Below, piece after piece: positions 36,316 to 44,949 of a stretch of DNA of 64,000 nt (within the stretch, counting starts at the first letter, position 1; every line of letters starts with the position of its first letter). The stretch comes from CAZABG01 sp964460985 (GTDB lineage: Bacteria; Chlamydiota; Chlamydiia; Chlamydiales; Parachlamydiaceae), in contig CAYWQX010000006.1 of assembly GCA_964460985.1 (NCBI GenBank), positions 1 to 64,000 of the forward strand, in the 5' to 3' direction. The position numbers and the translations under genes were made by a program. Under the pieces are notes generated by a model. That model was not told the DNA's origin and ran no database searches. It saw only the letters and a program-made list of their open reading frames with translations.

Positions 36316-37479
36316 TTAAAAATAAAAATAATGAATCAGGCTTGCGGCTAAAGTAAGTGCTACGGGCCATACCACTACTTTAACATCATATAGCTTGTAC
36401 AAAATATTCATGATGCTAAGCACGATCAGAGCAGGATACAAAATTTGTAAGATGGGGGCTAAAAATTCAATAATCATATTGAAATTCATGATCGACACAA
36501 AGAAGGAGATCACGAGGGTCGCGATTAACGAAGGGATATAGCCGATTTTGCCGAAGGTAATGTCATAGTGTAAAAATTCGGCAAAAACGCAGGCCAAAGC
36601 GATCGCGGTAGTCAAGCAGGCCATAGCGACCGCGATACAGGCGACAATCCCGGCGTTAGGTCCTAATACGTGAAGCGCCACTTGTCCGAGGATTTGATCT
36701 TTTGCAACACTCGCAAGATCTGCCGCATTAAAGGCCGATACAAAACTAAATCCGATATAGATGAGAGCTAAGAGGGAGGCTCCGATTAAACTGGCTTTAC
36801 CCATTAATCTCAAGATACGGCGGTGATTTGACGGTGCACCTTCCTTCGTCGGCTTCAAGCAGGCAATGACAACCGATGAAAAGAAGAATGCTCCAAGAAG
36901 GTCCATGGTTTGATAGCCTTGGGAAAATCCCATCGTAAACGCGTTAAATGCCGTCATGGAAGCCTCAGGCGCCGAAGGGGAATAGATCATCCCTTTGACG
37001 ATAATGATAGCAAGGGATCCTAAGAGCAGAGGAGTCAAATAGTAGCCCAAAACATCGACAATTTGATTTTTTCTAAAGGTCAAAAGAAAGATAAGAAGGC
37101 AAGAAATGAGACTGAAAATAGGCAGGCTCATCCCTGGGAAAAACATCTCTGTGGTTGAGTAGGATAGAGCGATACAGCGAGGCAAAGCGCCAAACGGACC
37201 GATTAAACCCATAATCAATGCAGCTACCACAAAACCGGGTGCTTTTCCGATGCGATTGAAAAAAGATTTGTAGTCGCCATCGTAGAGAGTCATCGCTAGA
37301 AGACCCAAGAAAGGGACGCCCACGGCTGTGATCAAAAGGCCGAGCATGGCAAAAAAGTTGTGGTCTTTCGCTTCAATTCCGACTAATAAGGGGAATACGA
37401 CGTTGCCGGCGCCAAAAAACATAGAAAACATGGCAAGACCGGTCGCAACGATATTAACATTCGATTTTTCTTCAATCAT
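36316..37479 (-). CDS. brnQ: Branched-chain amino acid transporter (BrnQ/LIVCS family)
   Basis: BrnQ carriers import Leu, Ile and Val with Na+ or H+. The 387-residue protein has about 12 transmembrane helices. The N-terminal signature 'GLAMFSMFFGAGNVVFPLLVG' is characteristic of the family. Chlamydiae cannot make these amino acids, so uptake is expected. It is single, divergent from rpe across 86 bases. Confidence 0.88.
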   Translation of the reverse strand: MIEEKSNVNIVATGLAMFSMFFGAGNVVFPLLVGIEAKDHNFFAMLGLLITAVGVPFLGLLAMTLYDGDYKSFFNRIGKAPGFVVAALIMGLIGPFGALPRCIALSYSTTEMFFPGMSLPIFSLISCLLIFLLTFRKNQIVDVLGYYLTPLLLGSLAIIIVKGMIYSPSAPEASMTAFNAFTMGFSQGYQTMDLLGAFFFSSVVIACLKPTKEGAPSNHRRILRLMGKASLIGASLLALIYIGFSFVSAFNAADLASVAKDQILGQVALHVLGPNAGIVACIAVAMACLTTAIALACVFAEFLHYDITFGKIGYIPSLIATLVISFFVSIMNFNMIIEFLAPILQILYPALIVLSIMNILYKLYDVKVVVWPVALTLAASLIHYFYF

Positions 37480-37565
37480 GGGGGATATTATATTGTTATA
37501 AGTGCTTCATTTTCAAGCTAAATTTTATCTTGACTTTAGAGGCTTAATTTCGTGATCCTAGACGT

Positions 37566-38222
37566 ATGCAAAAAAAGACCCTCATCTCTCCTTCCATTTT
37601 ATCGGCTGATTTTGGGTTTCTGGACAGAGACGCAAAAAGAATTGAAGAAGCCAAAGCCGATTGGCTTCATGTTGATGTGATGGATGGCCATTTTGTGCCT
37701 AATCTTACATTTGGACACCACACTTGCCAAGCGATTAACCGTGCTACCGATTTGTTCTTAGATGTTCATCTCATGGTGTATAACCCCTTTGACTATGTCG
37801 AAAAATTTATTGAAGCCGGGGCCGATCAAATCACGTTCCACTTTGAAGCGACAGAAGAGGTGGAAGAGACTCTTAAATACATTAAGAAATGCAATATCCG
37901 CGCAGGGCTTGCATTTAATCCTGAAACTTCCCTTTCAATGATTCCTAAGTACCTGGATAAGTGCGACTTAATTTTGTTGATGACCGTTCATCCCGGTAAA
38001 GCCGGACAGGCGTTTATGCCGGAAGTTCTTGAAAAGGTTGAATTTACCAGAAAATTGATCGATGAGTATAAACTTCCGATTGATCTGGAAGTCGATGGGG
38101 GGATAAACCCCGAAACCGCTAAACAGTGTAAAAAAGCAGGGGCCAATGTGTTGGTCTCAGGAACCTATATTTTCGATTCACCGAATATGGCAGAGGCCGT
38201 TGAAATTTTAAGGAAAAGCTAA
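37566..38222 (+). CDS. rpe: Ribulose-phosphate 3-epimerase
   Basis: Rpe interconverts ribulose-5-phosphate and xylulose-5-phosphate in the pentose phosphate pathway. The 218-residue TIM barrel carries all family motifs: 'SPSILSADFG' at 8-17, 'HVDVMDGHFVPNLTFG' near 37-52 (metal-binding His and Asp), 'DVHLMV', 'TVHPGKAGQAFMPE' and 'LEVDGGINPETA'. It begins the run rpe-efp-accB-accC, the same order as in Chlamydia. Confidence 0.97.
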   Translation: MQKKTLISPSILSADFGFLDRDAKRIEEAKADWLHVDVMDGHFVPNLTFGHHTCQAINRATDLFLDVHLMVYNPFDYVEKFIEAGADQITFHFEATEEVEETLKYIKKCNIRAGLAFNPETSLSMIPKYLDKCDLILLMTVHPGKAGQAFMPEVLEKVEFTRKLIDEYKLPIDLEVDGGINPETAKQCKKAGANVLVSGTYIFDSPNMAEAVEILRKS

Positions 38223-38228
38223 CAAAGT

Positions 38229-38786
38229 ATGGCATCATCAGGCATGAAACAACTATCACAGGGCATGACTATCTCCCTCGGCAGTAAACTCTACCGAGTC
38301 GAATCGGTTGTAAAAGTGACTGTTCCGAAAGGGACCCCTTTTATCAAAGCAAGGCTCAAAGAGCTCTCGACGGGCGAAGTCATTGAAAAGAACTTTAAGC
38401 CCGATCAAGCGATCAAAGATGTTAATCTAGAAGATCGCAAGCTCGAGTTTCTCTATCTTGAAGGGAAAGACTATCTATTTCTCGATGTGGGGAATTTAGA
38501 ACAGGTTCTAGTTCCGGCGTCGGTGATTTCCGATAAAGTTAACTTTTTGAAAGAAGGGGTCGAAATCAAAGCCTCTTTTTATGGCGATACGATCTTTTCA
38601 GTCGAGCTTCCGCAGTTTCTTGAGCTCATGATTTCTAAAATCGATACGACAGGCGGCGGCAAAAAAGAGATCGTCCGCGTGGGAACCCTTGAGACGGGAG
38701 CCAAAGTCGAAGTGCCCCCCTTCATTGAGGTCGGAGATATTATTAAAGTGGATACTCAAACAGGCGATTATATTCAGCGGGTATAG
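38229..38786 (+). CDS. efp: Elongation factor P
   Basis: EF-P relieves ribosome stalling at polyproline stretches. The 185-residue length and three-domain pattern are standard, ending in the OB-fold signature 'TGAKVEVPPFIEVGDIIKVDTQTGDYIQRV'. The tip loop reads 'VTVPKGTPFIKARL' with Lys34 at the modifiable position. This differs from the common PGKGxAF loop and resembles the divergent first EF-P copy of chlamydiae. It starts 6 bases after rpe and ends 1 base before accB. Confidence 0.93.
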   Translation: MASSGMKQLSQGMTISLGSKLYRVESVVKVTVPKGTPFIKARLKELSTGEVIEKNFKPDQAIKDVNLEDRKLEFLYLEGKDYLFLDVGNLEQVLVPASVISDKVNFLKEGVEIKASFYGDTIFSVELPQFLELMISKIDTTGGGKKEIVRVGTLETGAKVEVPPFIEVGDIIKVDTQTGDYIQRV

Positions 38787-38787
38787 A

Positions 38788-39258
38788 ATGGAATTAAAGC
38801 ATATTAAAGAATTGATGGCTGCCATGGGCCGCACCGGAACTAAAAAAGTTTCTCTTAAGAAAGAGGGTTTTGAAATAGAGATCGAAAGAGACGGCATGCC
38901 TCCATCTCAGGAAGATATTTTTGAGCTTGAACAAGGCCGTGAGTTTCAAACCATTCGTAAAGCTCCGGAAGCCCTTCCTAGGACACCGGACCAACCCAAA
39001 GCCTCATCGACAAATGAAGCTCCCGGAACGCATATCACCTCTCCGATGGTGGGGACCTTTTACTCAGCGCCGTCACCCGATGATCCCCCTTTCATTAAAG
39101 TGGGCGACAAGGTCGAGAAAAATACGGTTGTCTGCATTGTAGAAGCAATGAAAGTGATGAATGAAATTAAAGCCGGCGTCACCGGCACTGTGGCTGAAGT
39201 ATTGGTGGACTCTGCAACACCTGTAGAATTTGGAACCAAACTGTTTAGAATCGTATAA
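38788..39258 (+). CDS. accB: Biotin carboxyl carrier protein of acetyl-CoA carboxylase
   Basis: AccB carries biotin for acetyl-CoA carboxylase, the first step of fatty acid synthesis. The start is the ATG at 38788, one base after the efp stop; longer frames upstream overlap efp and are discarded. The 156 residues contain a short N-terminal domain, an Ala/Pro/Thr-rich linker (about 60-80) and the biotinyl domain with 'IVEAMKVMNEI', the biotinylated lysine being Lys122. It is two bases upstream of accC. Confidence 0.95.
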   Translation: MELKHIKELMAAMGRTGTKKVSLKKEGFEIEIERDGMPPSQEDIFELEQGREFQTIRKAPEALPRTPDQPKASSTNEAPGTHITSPMVGTFYSAPSPDDPPFIKVGDKVEKNTVVCIVEAMKVMNEIKAGVTGTVAEVLVDSATPVEFGTKLFRIV

Positions 39259-39260
39259 CC

Positions 39261-40622
39261 ATGCAAAAAGTTCTCATTGCGAATCGAGGCGAGATCGCTG
39301 TTCGAATTATTCGTGCGTGTCATGATTTAGGGCTTCAGACCGTCGCGGTTTACTCCCAAGCGGATAGCGAAGCTTTACATGTCTTGCATGCGGATGAGGC
39401 GATATGCATTGGAGAAGCGCCTTCTTCCAAATCGTATCTAAAGATCCCAAATCTTCTCTCCGCCTGTGAAATTACGGGCGCTGATGCGATTCATCCGGGC
39501 TACGGTTTTTTAAGTGAAAATGCAAATTTTGCCTCGATCTGCGAAAGCTGCGGCATCAATTTTATTGGGCCTTCCCATAAATCTATAACGCTCCTAGGGG
39601 ATAAAGCGCGCGCCAAAGCGACTGCCAAAGCTGCAGGCTGCCCAGTCATCCCCGGCTCTGATGGCGTGGTAAGCGATCTCAAAACGGCCCTTCAGGAAGC
39701 AAAGAAAATCAATTTTCCTGTTTTCATCAAAGCGGTAGCCGGCGGCGGAGGCAAAGGGATCCGCATTGCGCATTCGGAAGAGGAGTTCATGAAGCTCTTT
39801 CCGGCCGCTCGAGCGGAGGCGGAAGCGAGTTTTGGCAATCCTGAAGTATACCTTGAGAAAATGATTGTGGGTCCAAGACACGTCGAGGTACAAGTCTTAG
39901 GCGATAAATATGGACACGTCATTCATTTGGGCGAGCGGGACTGCACGATTCAAAGAAGGCGCCAGAAGCTGATAGAAGAGACGCCAAGTCCTGTTTTAAG
40001 CCCTGAGATGCGTGCAAAAATCGGTCAGGCGGCAGTTAATGTGGTGAAGGCCGCAGGCTACTATTCGGCCGGAACCGTTGAATTTTTACTCGATAAAAAT
40101 GGCGATTTCTATTTCATGGAGGTCAATACCCGCATTCAGGTGGAACACACTGTCACCGAAGAGCTCACAGGCGTCGATCTTGTCTGCCAGCAGCTGAAAA
40201 TCGCGATGGGTGAAAAACTCGAGCTTAAACAAGAGGATGTGAAATTTAATGGCCACATCATTCAGTTTAGAATTAACGCAGAAGATCCCGATAATAATTT
40301 TGCCCCTTCACCTGGACGCCTCGAGTATTATCTTCCTCCCGGCGGCCCCCATGTGCGTGTGGATTCTAGCTGCTATTCCGGCTACGTGATACCGCCCAAC
40401 TACGACTCGATGATCGCAAAACTTATCGTTAAAGGGAAAGATCGCCAAGAAGCGATTGCAAGAGCCAAAAGAGCTTTAAAAGAGTTTCACATTGGTGGCG
40501 TTCATTCTACTATTCGCTTTCATCAATATATGCTGAACCATAAACCCTTCTTAGAGGGAAAGTACGATCTTCTCTATACCGATAAGATCATCGCGGACGG
40601 CATCCAATTCACCCCTCCGTAA
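39261..40622 (+). CDS. accC: Acetyl-CoA carboxylase biotin carboxylase subunit
   Basis: AccC carboxylates biotin on AccB using ATP and bicarbonate. The 453-residue ATP-grasp protein shows 'KVLIANRGEIAVRIIRACHDLG' at the start, the glycine-rich 'KAVAGGGGKGIRI' near 160, 'HLGERDCTIQRRRQKLIEE' near 230 and 'FMEVNTRIQVEHTVTEELTG' near 290. Length and motifs are complete. It follows accB by two bases and ends the operon. Confidence 0.97.
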   Translation: MQKVLIANRGEIAVRIIRACHDLGLQTVAVYSQADSEALHVLHADEAICIGEAPSSKSYLKIPNLLSACEITGADAIHPGYGFLSENANFASICESCGINFIGPSHKSITLLGDKARAKATAKAAGCPVIPGSDGVVSDLKTALQEAKKINFPVFIKAVAGGGGKGIRIAHSEEEFMKLFPAARAEAEASFGNPEVYLEKMIVGPRHVEVQVLGDKYGHVIHLGERDCTIQRRRQKLIEETPSPVLSPEMRAKIGQAAVNVVKAAGYYSAGTVEFLLDKNGDFYFMEVNTRIQVEHTVTEELTGVDLVCQQLKIAMGEKLELKQEDVKFNGHIIQFRINAEDPDNNFAPSPGRLEYYLPPGGPHVRVDSSCYSGYVIPPNYDSMIAKLIVKGKDRQEAIARAKRALKEFHIGGVHSTIRFHQYMLNHKPFLEGKYDLLYTDKIIADGIQFTPP

Positions 40623-40631
40623 TCTTTATTT

Positions 40632-40677
40632 CCACAGAGTGTGAAGAGAGCCTAAAGGCCTTCCTCACACTTTGTGG
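40632..40677 (+). terminator. Large imperfect hairpin after accC
   Basis: Arms 40632-40652 and 40657-40677 pair at 17 of 21 positions around a 4-base TAAA loop, 9 bases after accC stops. No T tract follows, so it may be a factor-dependent terminator or an mRNA-stabilising structure. Confidence 0.5.
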
Positions 40678-40823
40678 TAAAAACAAAATGTGAGATGCTG
40701 ATTAAATTTTTACGAAAATTTATCAAATCTTTAAACTATCTTAACCGAGATGAAGCATAACATTGATCATTAAACCAAGCCTGAGAAGACCCTCTCATGG
40801 TAAAACAAAAGTGAGTAGCACCC

Positions 40824-41543
40824 ATGCGTAAAATGATTTTCCTAATGATGACAGCCGTTTCTTTTCTCTCTGCCGATAACGTAGAGTCTAATGAAAGAGT
40901 GCCGGTCGGTGTGCGTGAAATGCACCCTAAAGAAAGACAGCTAATTGAAGAAAAAAGAGCAGAAAGAGAGAGATCGGGCAAACAAGACGAAAAAATCGAA
41001 GATGCGATGAAACTCGGGCTTGAAGTCAAAAAAGGGATGAACAGCTCGGTGACGGTGGATTACACAAGCCATATGGGCGCCTATCACCACCCGATGATTA
41101 TCACTCCGCTGGGTGATGCGGTAGAACTTGAAGATGGATCGATCTGGTCGGTGTCTTATAGCGATCGCAATAAAACCTATAACTGGCTCACCTCCGATAC
41201 TTTGAAAATTACACCCAATAAATCGTGGTTCTCTTCCTACAAATACCGTTTTACCAATCTCAATACCAACGAATCAATTGAAGTGAACTTGATTGAGCGT
41301 CCTATCTATAATGGCGTCTACACTCATTGGATCGTGCAAATCGACTCGCTTCACGATCAGCTCTGCTTAGAAGATGGTTCCGTGTGGAGCTTAAGCGGCT
41401 TTGACTACTCGATCTACAGAAAATGGATCATCAATGACACCGTGATCATCGGCCACAACGATGGATTCTTATCCTCGACCCGTCCTAACATACTAATCAA
41501 CTGCGACACCAACGACCACGTTGATGCTCGTTGCTTAAACTAA
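40824..41543 (+). CDS. Secreted protein with two repeated domains
   Basis: A signal peptide (about residues 1-18, 'FLMMTAVSFLSA') is followed by a charged, helical region to residue about 75 and then two copies of a beta-rich unit. The units share 'VELEDGSIWSVS...W....DTLKI' (about 105-135) and 'LCLEDGSVWSLS...W.INDTVII' (about 178-215). Each looks like half of a small beta domain with an invariant 'LEDGS.WS' core. No family is recognised. It is followed after 13 bases by a membrane protein gene with its own AAGGAG, so the two probably form an operon. Confidence 0.65.
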   Translation: MRKMIFLMMTAVSFLSADNVESNERVPVGVREMHPKERQLIEEKRAERERSGKQDEKIEDAMKLGLEVKKGMNSSVTVDYTSHMGAYHHPMIITPLGDAVELEDGSIWSVSYSDRNKTYNWLTSDTLKITPNKSWFSSYKYRFTNLNTNESIEVNLIERPIYNGVYTHWIVQIDSLHDQLCLEDGSVWSLSGFDYSIYRKWIINDTVIIGHNDGFLSSTRPNILINCDTNDHVDARCLN

Positions 41544-41556
41544 GGAGTGTGGACAT

Positions 41557-42036
41557 ATGGCTTCTATTGCACCATCCTCCGTTGAAACAAATACCGTTCA
41601 TCATTCATCAAGATGTTCGCCTAAATGCAGTGCCATCACAGCGATCGCGATCGCTGTCCTCGTGGTCGGCGCTGCGCTCGCGGTTACCGGGCTCATCGTC
41701 TTTTCAGGCGGTTTACTAGTCGCGGGAGCTGTCGTTATGGTATGCGGAGCTTGCCTATGGGCAATCTCCTGCTGCCCTAGAGGTAGAGTAGTTTATTCAA
41801 GCTCCAACTCTTACTCTGCATCCTATGGATTAGGGGTTGGTTCATCCTGCCATAACACCGGAGCTGTTTTCTTTCCTCAGCGCCCTCTGCATGGAGGCTA
41901 TCCTGCTCCGTCTAGTACGGAGGTTAAGGGTCAAGCAAATCCACTGAGACCGCCAGCTAGCCAACCGGCACGTATGGCCTCCTACGATCGGGGCAATCCG
42001 CACGGTGGCGCCGTTGTGGTAGAAACTCGTAGATAA
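41557..42036 (+). CDS. Inc-like membrane protein
   Basis: This 159-residue protein has a hydrophilic N-terminus (about 25 residues with several His, Ser and Cys) and a bilobed hydrophobic domain of two helices (about 28-52 and 55-72, Ala/Val/Gly-rich). A Ser/Tyr/Pro/Gly-rich, probably unfolded C-terminal half follows. The two close helices match the chlamydial Inc pattern. AAGGAG lies 9 bases before the ATG. A strong terminator follows. Confidence 0.65.
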   Translation: MASIAPSSVETNTVHHSSRCSPKCSAITAIAIAVLVVGAALAVTGLIVFSGGLLVAGAVVMVCGACLWAISCCPRGRVVYSSSNSYSASYGLGVGSSCHNTGAVFFPQRPLHGGYPAPSSTEVKGQANPLRPPASQPARMASYDRGNPHGGAVVVETRR

Positions 42037-42052
42037 ATTTGTTTGATAGGAG

Positions 42053-42078
42053 CGGGCACAGGGAACTGTGCCCGTTTT
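42053..42078 (+). terminator. Rho-independent terminator
   Basis: A 9-bp perfect stem (CGGGCACAG / CTGTGCCCG) with a GGAA tetraloop is followed directly by TTTTATT, 16 bases after the Inc-like gene. It lies between convergent genes. Confidence 0.85.
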
Positions 42079-42079
42079 A

Positions 42080-42772
42080 TTAGAAATTCTTCTCAGCCCT
42101 CGTTTTCTGATAGTGCCTCTCGATTCCTTCGGCCACTTCGCTTGGATCATCCGTGACATGAAATAGTTTCAAATCGGCTTCGGAGATGCATTTAAAACCG
42201 AGCGGCATTTTAATCATCCAGTCGATAAGCCCTTCCCAGTATTCTTTACCCATGAGATAAATCGGGAAGGGATGAATTTTTTTAGTTTGAATAAGGGTCA
42301 ACGCTTCATAAAGCTCATCTAAAGTTCCAAATCCGCCCGGCAAAAATACATAGCCTTGGGCATAGCGGATAAACATGACTTTACGGATAAAAAAATAGCG
42401 GAACTGCAGCCGATACTTAGGATCAATGTAGCTGTTGGGCTCTTTTTCAAAAGGGAGGTTGATGCCAAGGCCGCAGGAGGCTCCGCTGACCGCTTGAGCG
42501 CCCCGATTGGCAGCTTCCATCAGGCCAGGCCCTGCCCCTGTAATAATCGCAAAACCTTTCTTGGAAATAGCTTGGCTCACTTCCATGGCGAGCGCGTAGT
42601 AAGGGCTCTCTTCTTTAAGCCGTGCCGATCCAAAAATAGAGACGGAGGGACCTAAGTTGGTCATCGTTTCAAACCCGTCTACAAATTCAGAAATGATCCT
42701 AAAGACGCGCCAGGAATCGGCTGTAAAAAGACCGTCAGGATCGCCGGGAGGCTTTGATGTGAAAGTTGGCAT
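42080..42772 (-). CDS. LOG-family nucleotide 5'-monophosphate phosphoribohydrolase
   Basis: The 230-residue Rossmann-fold protein carries the LOG signature 'LPGGFGTLDELYEALT' and the upstream 'GAGPGLMEAANRGAQAVSGASCGLGI'. LOG proteins cleave nucleoside monophosphates to base and ribose-5-phosphate; plant and some bacterial members activate cytokinins, others act as pyrimidine/purine nucleosidases. Which substrate applies here cannot be told from sequence. It is the only gene of its unit, with a leading segment of about 30 residues before the first domain strand. Confidence 0.85.
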   Translation of the reverse strand: MPTFTSKPPGDPDGLFTADSWRVFRIISEFVDGFETMTNLGPSVSIFGSARLKEESPYYALAMEVSQAISKKGFAIITGAGPGLMEAANRGAQAVSGASCGLGINLPFEKEPNSYIDPKYRLQFRYFFIRKVMFIRYAQGYVFLPGGFGTLDELYEALTLIQTKKIHPFPIYLMGKEYWEGLIDWMIKMPLGFKCISEADLKLFHVTDDPSEVAEGIERHYQKTRAEKNF

Positions 42773-42841
42773 ACAAGCGGAAGATTGACGCCGTAAATGA
42801 TTTATTTCAATAAAATATTGAACAGGACCAAACTCTATTGT

Positions 42842-43768
42842 CTACTTTAATAATATCTTAGAGAGGATCCGGTCAAACCGCGTTTTGCGAATGGCCCCGT
42901 CAGGCCTTTGATTGCCATTAGCCACTTCATGGAGGTTTTCGATAGCGATAAAAGCGGCCGGATCTTCCCTATAAATCAGTTCTTTGAGATCGGCAAGTTG
43001 AAGACGCTCTGCGATGACGTATAGAATTTCTCTTTCATCGCCCGAGTATCCGCCTCTCCCATACATAATGGTGAGGCCGAGGCCGAGTTCATTGATAATA
43101 GCGTCAGCAATCGCTTTGGATTTAGAAGAGATGATCAAAACAGACTTCGTCTCATCCAGACCCACGATGACCGAGTCCATGATTTTGACCACCACAAAAT
43201 AGGTGATTAAAGAGAGGAGGGGAGGGTGCCAATCTTGGAATACAAGTCCGGCAGCCCCGAATACGAAAAAGTTACAAAAAAGAACGACTTGACTGACCGT
43301 AAAGCCGGTTCTGCGATTGATAATAATCCCTAAAATTTCAGTTCCATCCAGGCATCCGCCTCGCTTAATGATCAATCCAATCCCAATACCGAGGATAAGA
43401 CCCCCGATGACCACCACTTCAAGAGGATCTCCTTCGAATGCCCAACCGAGCCAATTATGAATCAAGAATAGGGAGGCTGCAAAAAGTAAGTTGGCGACCA
43501 ATATATGGATCACAAACATTTTGCCGATTGATTTGTAGGCGAGCCATAAGAAAGGGATGTTTAACATCAAAAGGAAGGCCGGAATCAAGTTTTTGCCGAA
43601 AATATTCCCCAAGATCATCGCGATACCGACAATGCCGCCGTCAATCAGCTTGTTCGGGACGAAAAAAACTTCGATAGCGAATGCCGCCAAAAATGCGCCC
43701 ACAGCCATCCAGAAGTAAGTAAAGAATTCTGTCCAAAAAGATCTTTGAGGTGCATGAGAAACGTACAT
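42842..43768 (-). CDS. YitT-family (DUF161/DUF2179) membrane protein
   Basis: The 308-residue protein has about six transmembrane helices in residues 15-205 ('AFLAAFAIEVFFVPNKLIDGGIVGIAMILGN' is the family's first-helix pattern). A C-terminal cytosolic domain of the DUF2179 type follows ('GLGLTIMYGRGGYSGDEREILYVIAERLQLADLKELI'). The family is widespread and of unknown transport or sensory function. Chlamydial genomes commonly hold several paralogues. It lies just upstream, by genome position, of two tRNA genes on the same strand. Confidence 0.85.
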   Translation of the reverse strand: MYVSHAPQRSFWTEFFTYFWMAVGAFLAAFAIEVFFVPNKLIDGGIVGIAMILGNIFGKNLIPAFLLMLNIPFLWLAYKSIGKMFVIHILVANLLFAASLFLIHNWLGWAFEGDPLEVVVIGGLILGIGIGLIIKRGGCLDGTEILGIIINRRTGFTVSQVVLFCNFFVFGAAGLVFQDWHPPLLSLITYFVVVKIMDSVIVGLDETKSVLIISSKSKAIADAIINELGLGLTIMYGRGGYSGDEREILYVIAERLQLADLKELIYREDPAAFIAIENLHEVANGNQRPDGAIRKTRFDRILSKILLK

Positions 43769-43819
43769 ATAGAGAGGAGATTATAAACTATTTTATTGAG
43801 ATATGCAAGGAAAATTAAA

Positions 43820-43841
43820 GGGCACACTTTACAGTGTGCCC
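43820..43841 (-). terminator. Terminator of the tRNA-Val/tRNA-Asp unit
   Basis: A 9-bp perfect stem (GGGCACACT / AGTGTGCCC) with a 4-base loop lies 10 bases past the 3' end of tRNA-Asp on the minus strand. It is followed on that strand by TTTAATTTT. Confidence 0.8.
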
Positions 43842-43851
43842 TCTAGAGTCT

Positions 43852-43925
43852 CGCGGGAGACGGGGCTCGAACCCGCAACTTCTGCCGTGACAGGGCAGTG
43901 CTCTAACCAATTGAACTACTCCCGC
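43852..43925 (-). tRNA. tRNA-Asp (GUC)
   Basis: On the minus strand a full cloverleaf forms: acceptor GCGGGAG/CTCCCGC with discriminator G, D-arm GTTC..GAGC, anticodon arm CTGCC-CTGTCAC-GGCAG with anticodon GTC, and T-arm GCGGG-TTCGAGC-CCCGT. CCA is not encoded. It is 74 bases long and lies 8 bases after tRNA-Val. Confidence 0.95.
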
Positions 43926-43933
43926 AGAGTAGT

Positions 43934-44006
43934 TGGGCGCAACAGGACTCGAACCTATGACCACCTGTGTGTAAGACAGGCGCTCTACCAACTGAGCTAT
44001 ACGCCC
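43934..44006 (-). tRNA. tRNA-Val (UAC)
   Basis: A minus-strand cloverleaf with acceptor GGGCGTA/TGCGCCC, D-arm GCTC..GAGC, anticodon arm CCTGT-CTTACAC-ACAGG with anticodon TAC, T-arm TAGG-TTCGAGT-CCT and discriminator A. 73 bases, first gene of the Val-Asp pair. Confidence 0.95.
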
Positions 44007-44079
44007 TAAATAGGGGTAAAACTTTATGCTTCGCTAAGAGCTTGATTTATCTCGTCTATCTTTAACGATTGCTCCTCGC

Positions 44080-44102
44080 CCATATATTCTACGAATATGG
44101 GC
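44080..44102. other. Long non-coding gap with a small inverted repeat
   Basis: The 525 bases between tRNA-Val and the lipoprotein gene (44007-44531) hold no confident gene. A short inverted repeat (CCCATAT..ATATGGG with an AT-rich centre) occurs at about 44080-44102, upstream of the tRNA pair on the minus strand, and might be an operator. A weak reading frame at 44229-44495 is listed separately. Confidence 0.35.
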
Positions 44103-44228
44103 TTCGTCTCAATCCTTCAATCTAGACTTCGCTAAACAAGCTCGCTCAGCATTGTAAGTTTTACTTTATAATGCACAAACTTAGAAGCTAGCTTTAATTG
44201 CTTATACTTCAGGTTCGTTTATTCAAGA

Positions 44229-44495
44229 TTAACTTGAATGCACATAACATACATACTTTGTGTGTTTTTTCACAACGAAAATTGTTAAAAAATATGAAAT
44301 ATGATCCAGGTGTTGGTATGGAGGGGTTCGTGTTTCGGTAATGCCTATACCATTTGGAAAGAAGGGGTGTTCAATTGGCCTTATTGGGCTTAAGAATCGA
44401 GGTGTTGGCGTTAAATTTTTTGCCAGACAGTTTTTTATTTCTTCTGTAGTTGTGATTCCGTTGTCTGAAGCATTATTGAAATAATAAAATTGCAT
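44229..44495 (-). CDS. Doubtful small hypothetical protein
   Basis: An 88-residue frame with no recognised domain and no clear ribosome binding site. It has a Pro-rich centre and a hydrophobic segment before a basic C-terminus. It fills an otherwise empty interval, but composition and length do not distinguish it from chance. Confidence 0.25.
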   Translation of the reverse strand: MQFYYFNNASDNGITTTEEIKNCLAKNLTPTPRFLSPIRPIEHPFFPNGIGITETRTPPYQHLDHISYFLTIFVVKKHTKYVCYVHSS

Positions 44496-44531
44496 CGTTA
44501 AATTATAGCTCTTTAGAGTATTTTTGAATGC

Positions 44532-44912
44532 ATGCTTAGGTTTCTAATTTTAATTTTAATCGCAGCCTGTTCCAGAGGCCCTGAAGAGGTTCGGGAAGAT
44601 GCTCAAGGGGTTATGCGCGCCATGGTTGCAGAGTTCAAGAAAATGCATGGACGCGAGGAGCTCATGGAGAAGGAAGGGAAGATTCAGCTTTTATTTGACA
44701 AGCTTGTGCTCATTCTCGCGGAAGCGGAAAATTATCTTGCGAAACATCCCGAATATGAAGGTCTTGAATTCAAGTGGAAAGATCAAGATTTAAGCGACGA
44801 GCTGAAAGGGGAGATTAATCGTTTATACCGCCTTGAAGGGTGTAAAGAAATTATTGAAGGCTGCCAGAAAAAAGCCCTTGCAAAAGCTCCTGTTCTTTTA
44901 AATAAAATTTAG
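44532..44912 (+). CDS. Small predicted lipoprotein
   Basis: A short signal peptide with a lipobox (IAAC, lipid-accepting Cys13) starts this 126-residue protein. The mature part is helical and charged, with heptad-like spacing of Leu, Ile and Val ('KIQLLFDKLVLILAEAENYLAKH'), and two further Cys lie near residues 105 and 111. No family is recognised. It is followed 37 bases later by a small cytosolic protein gene on the same strand. Confidence 0.6.
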   Translation: MLRFLILILIAACSRGPEEVREDAQGVMRAMVAEFKKMHGREELMEKEGKIQLLFDKLVLILAEAENYLAKHPEYEGLEFKWKDQDLSDELKGEINRLYRLEGCKEIIEGCQKKALAKAPVLLNKI

Positions 44913-44949
44913 ACATAATCCTCTTCGTTTTTATGCTACAGGAGTTAAA

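Noticed and set aside
38689..38787. Longer accB beginning inside efp
   Set aside because: The ATG at 38788 directly follows the efp stop and gives the normal AccB N-terminus (MELKHIKELM); the longer frame overlaps efp.
44007..44531. Possible small RNA in the gap after tRNA-Val
   Set aside because: Only a short AT-rich inverted repeat was seen; no recognisable tmRNA, RNase P or SRP RNA core.
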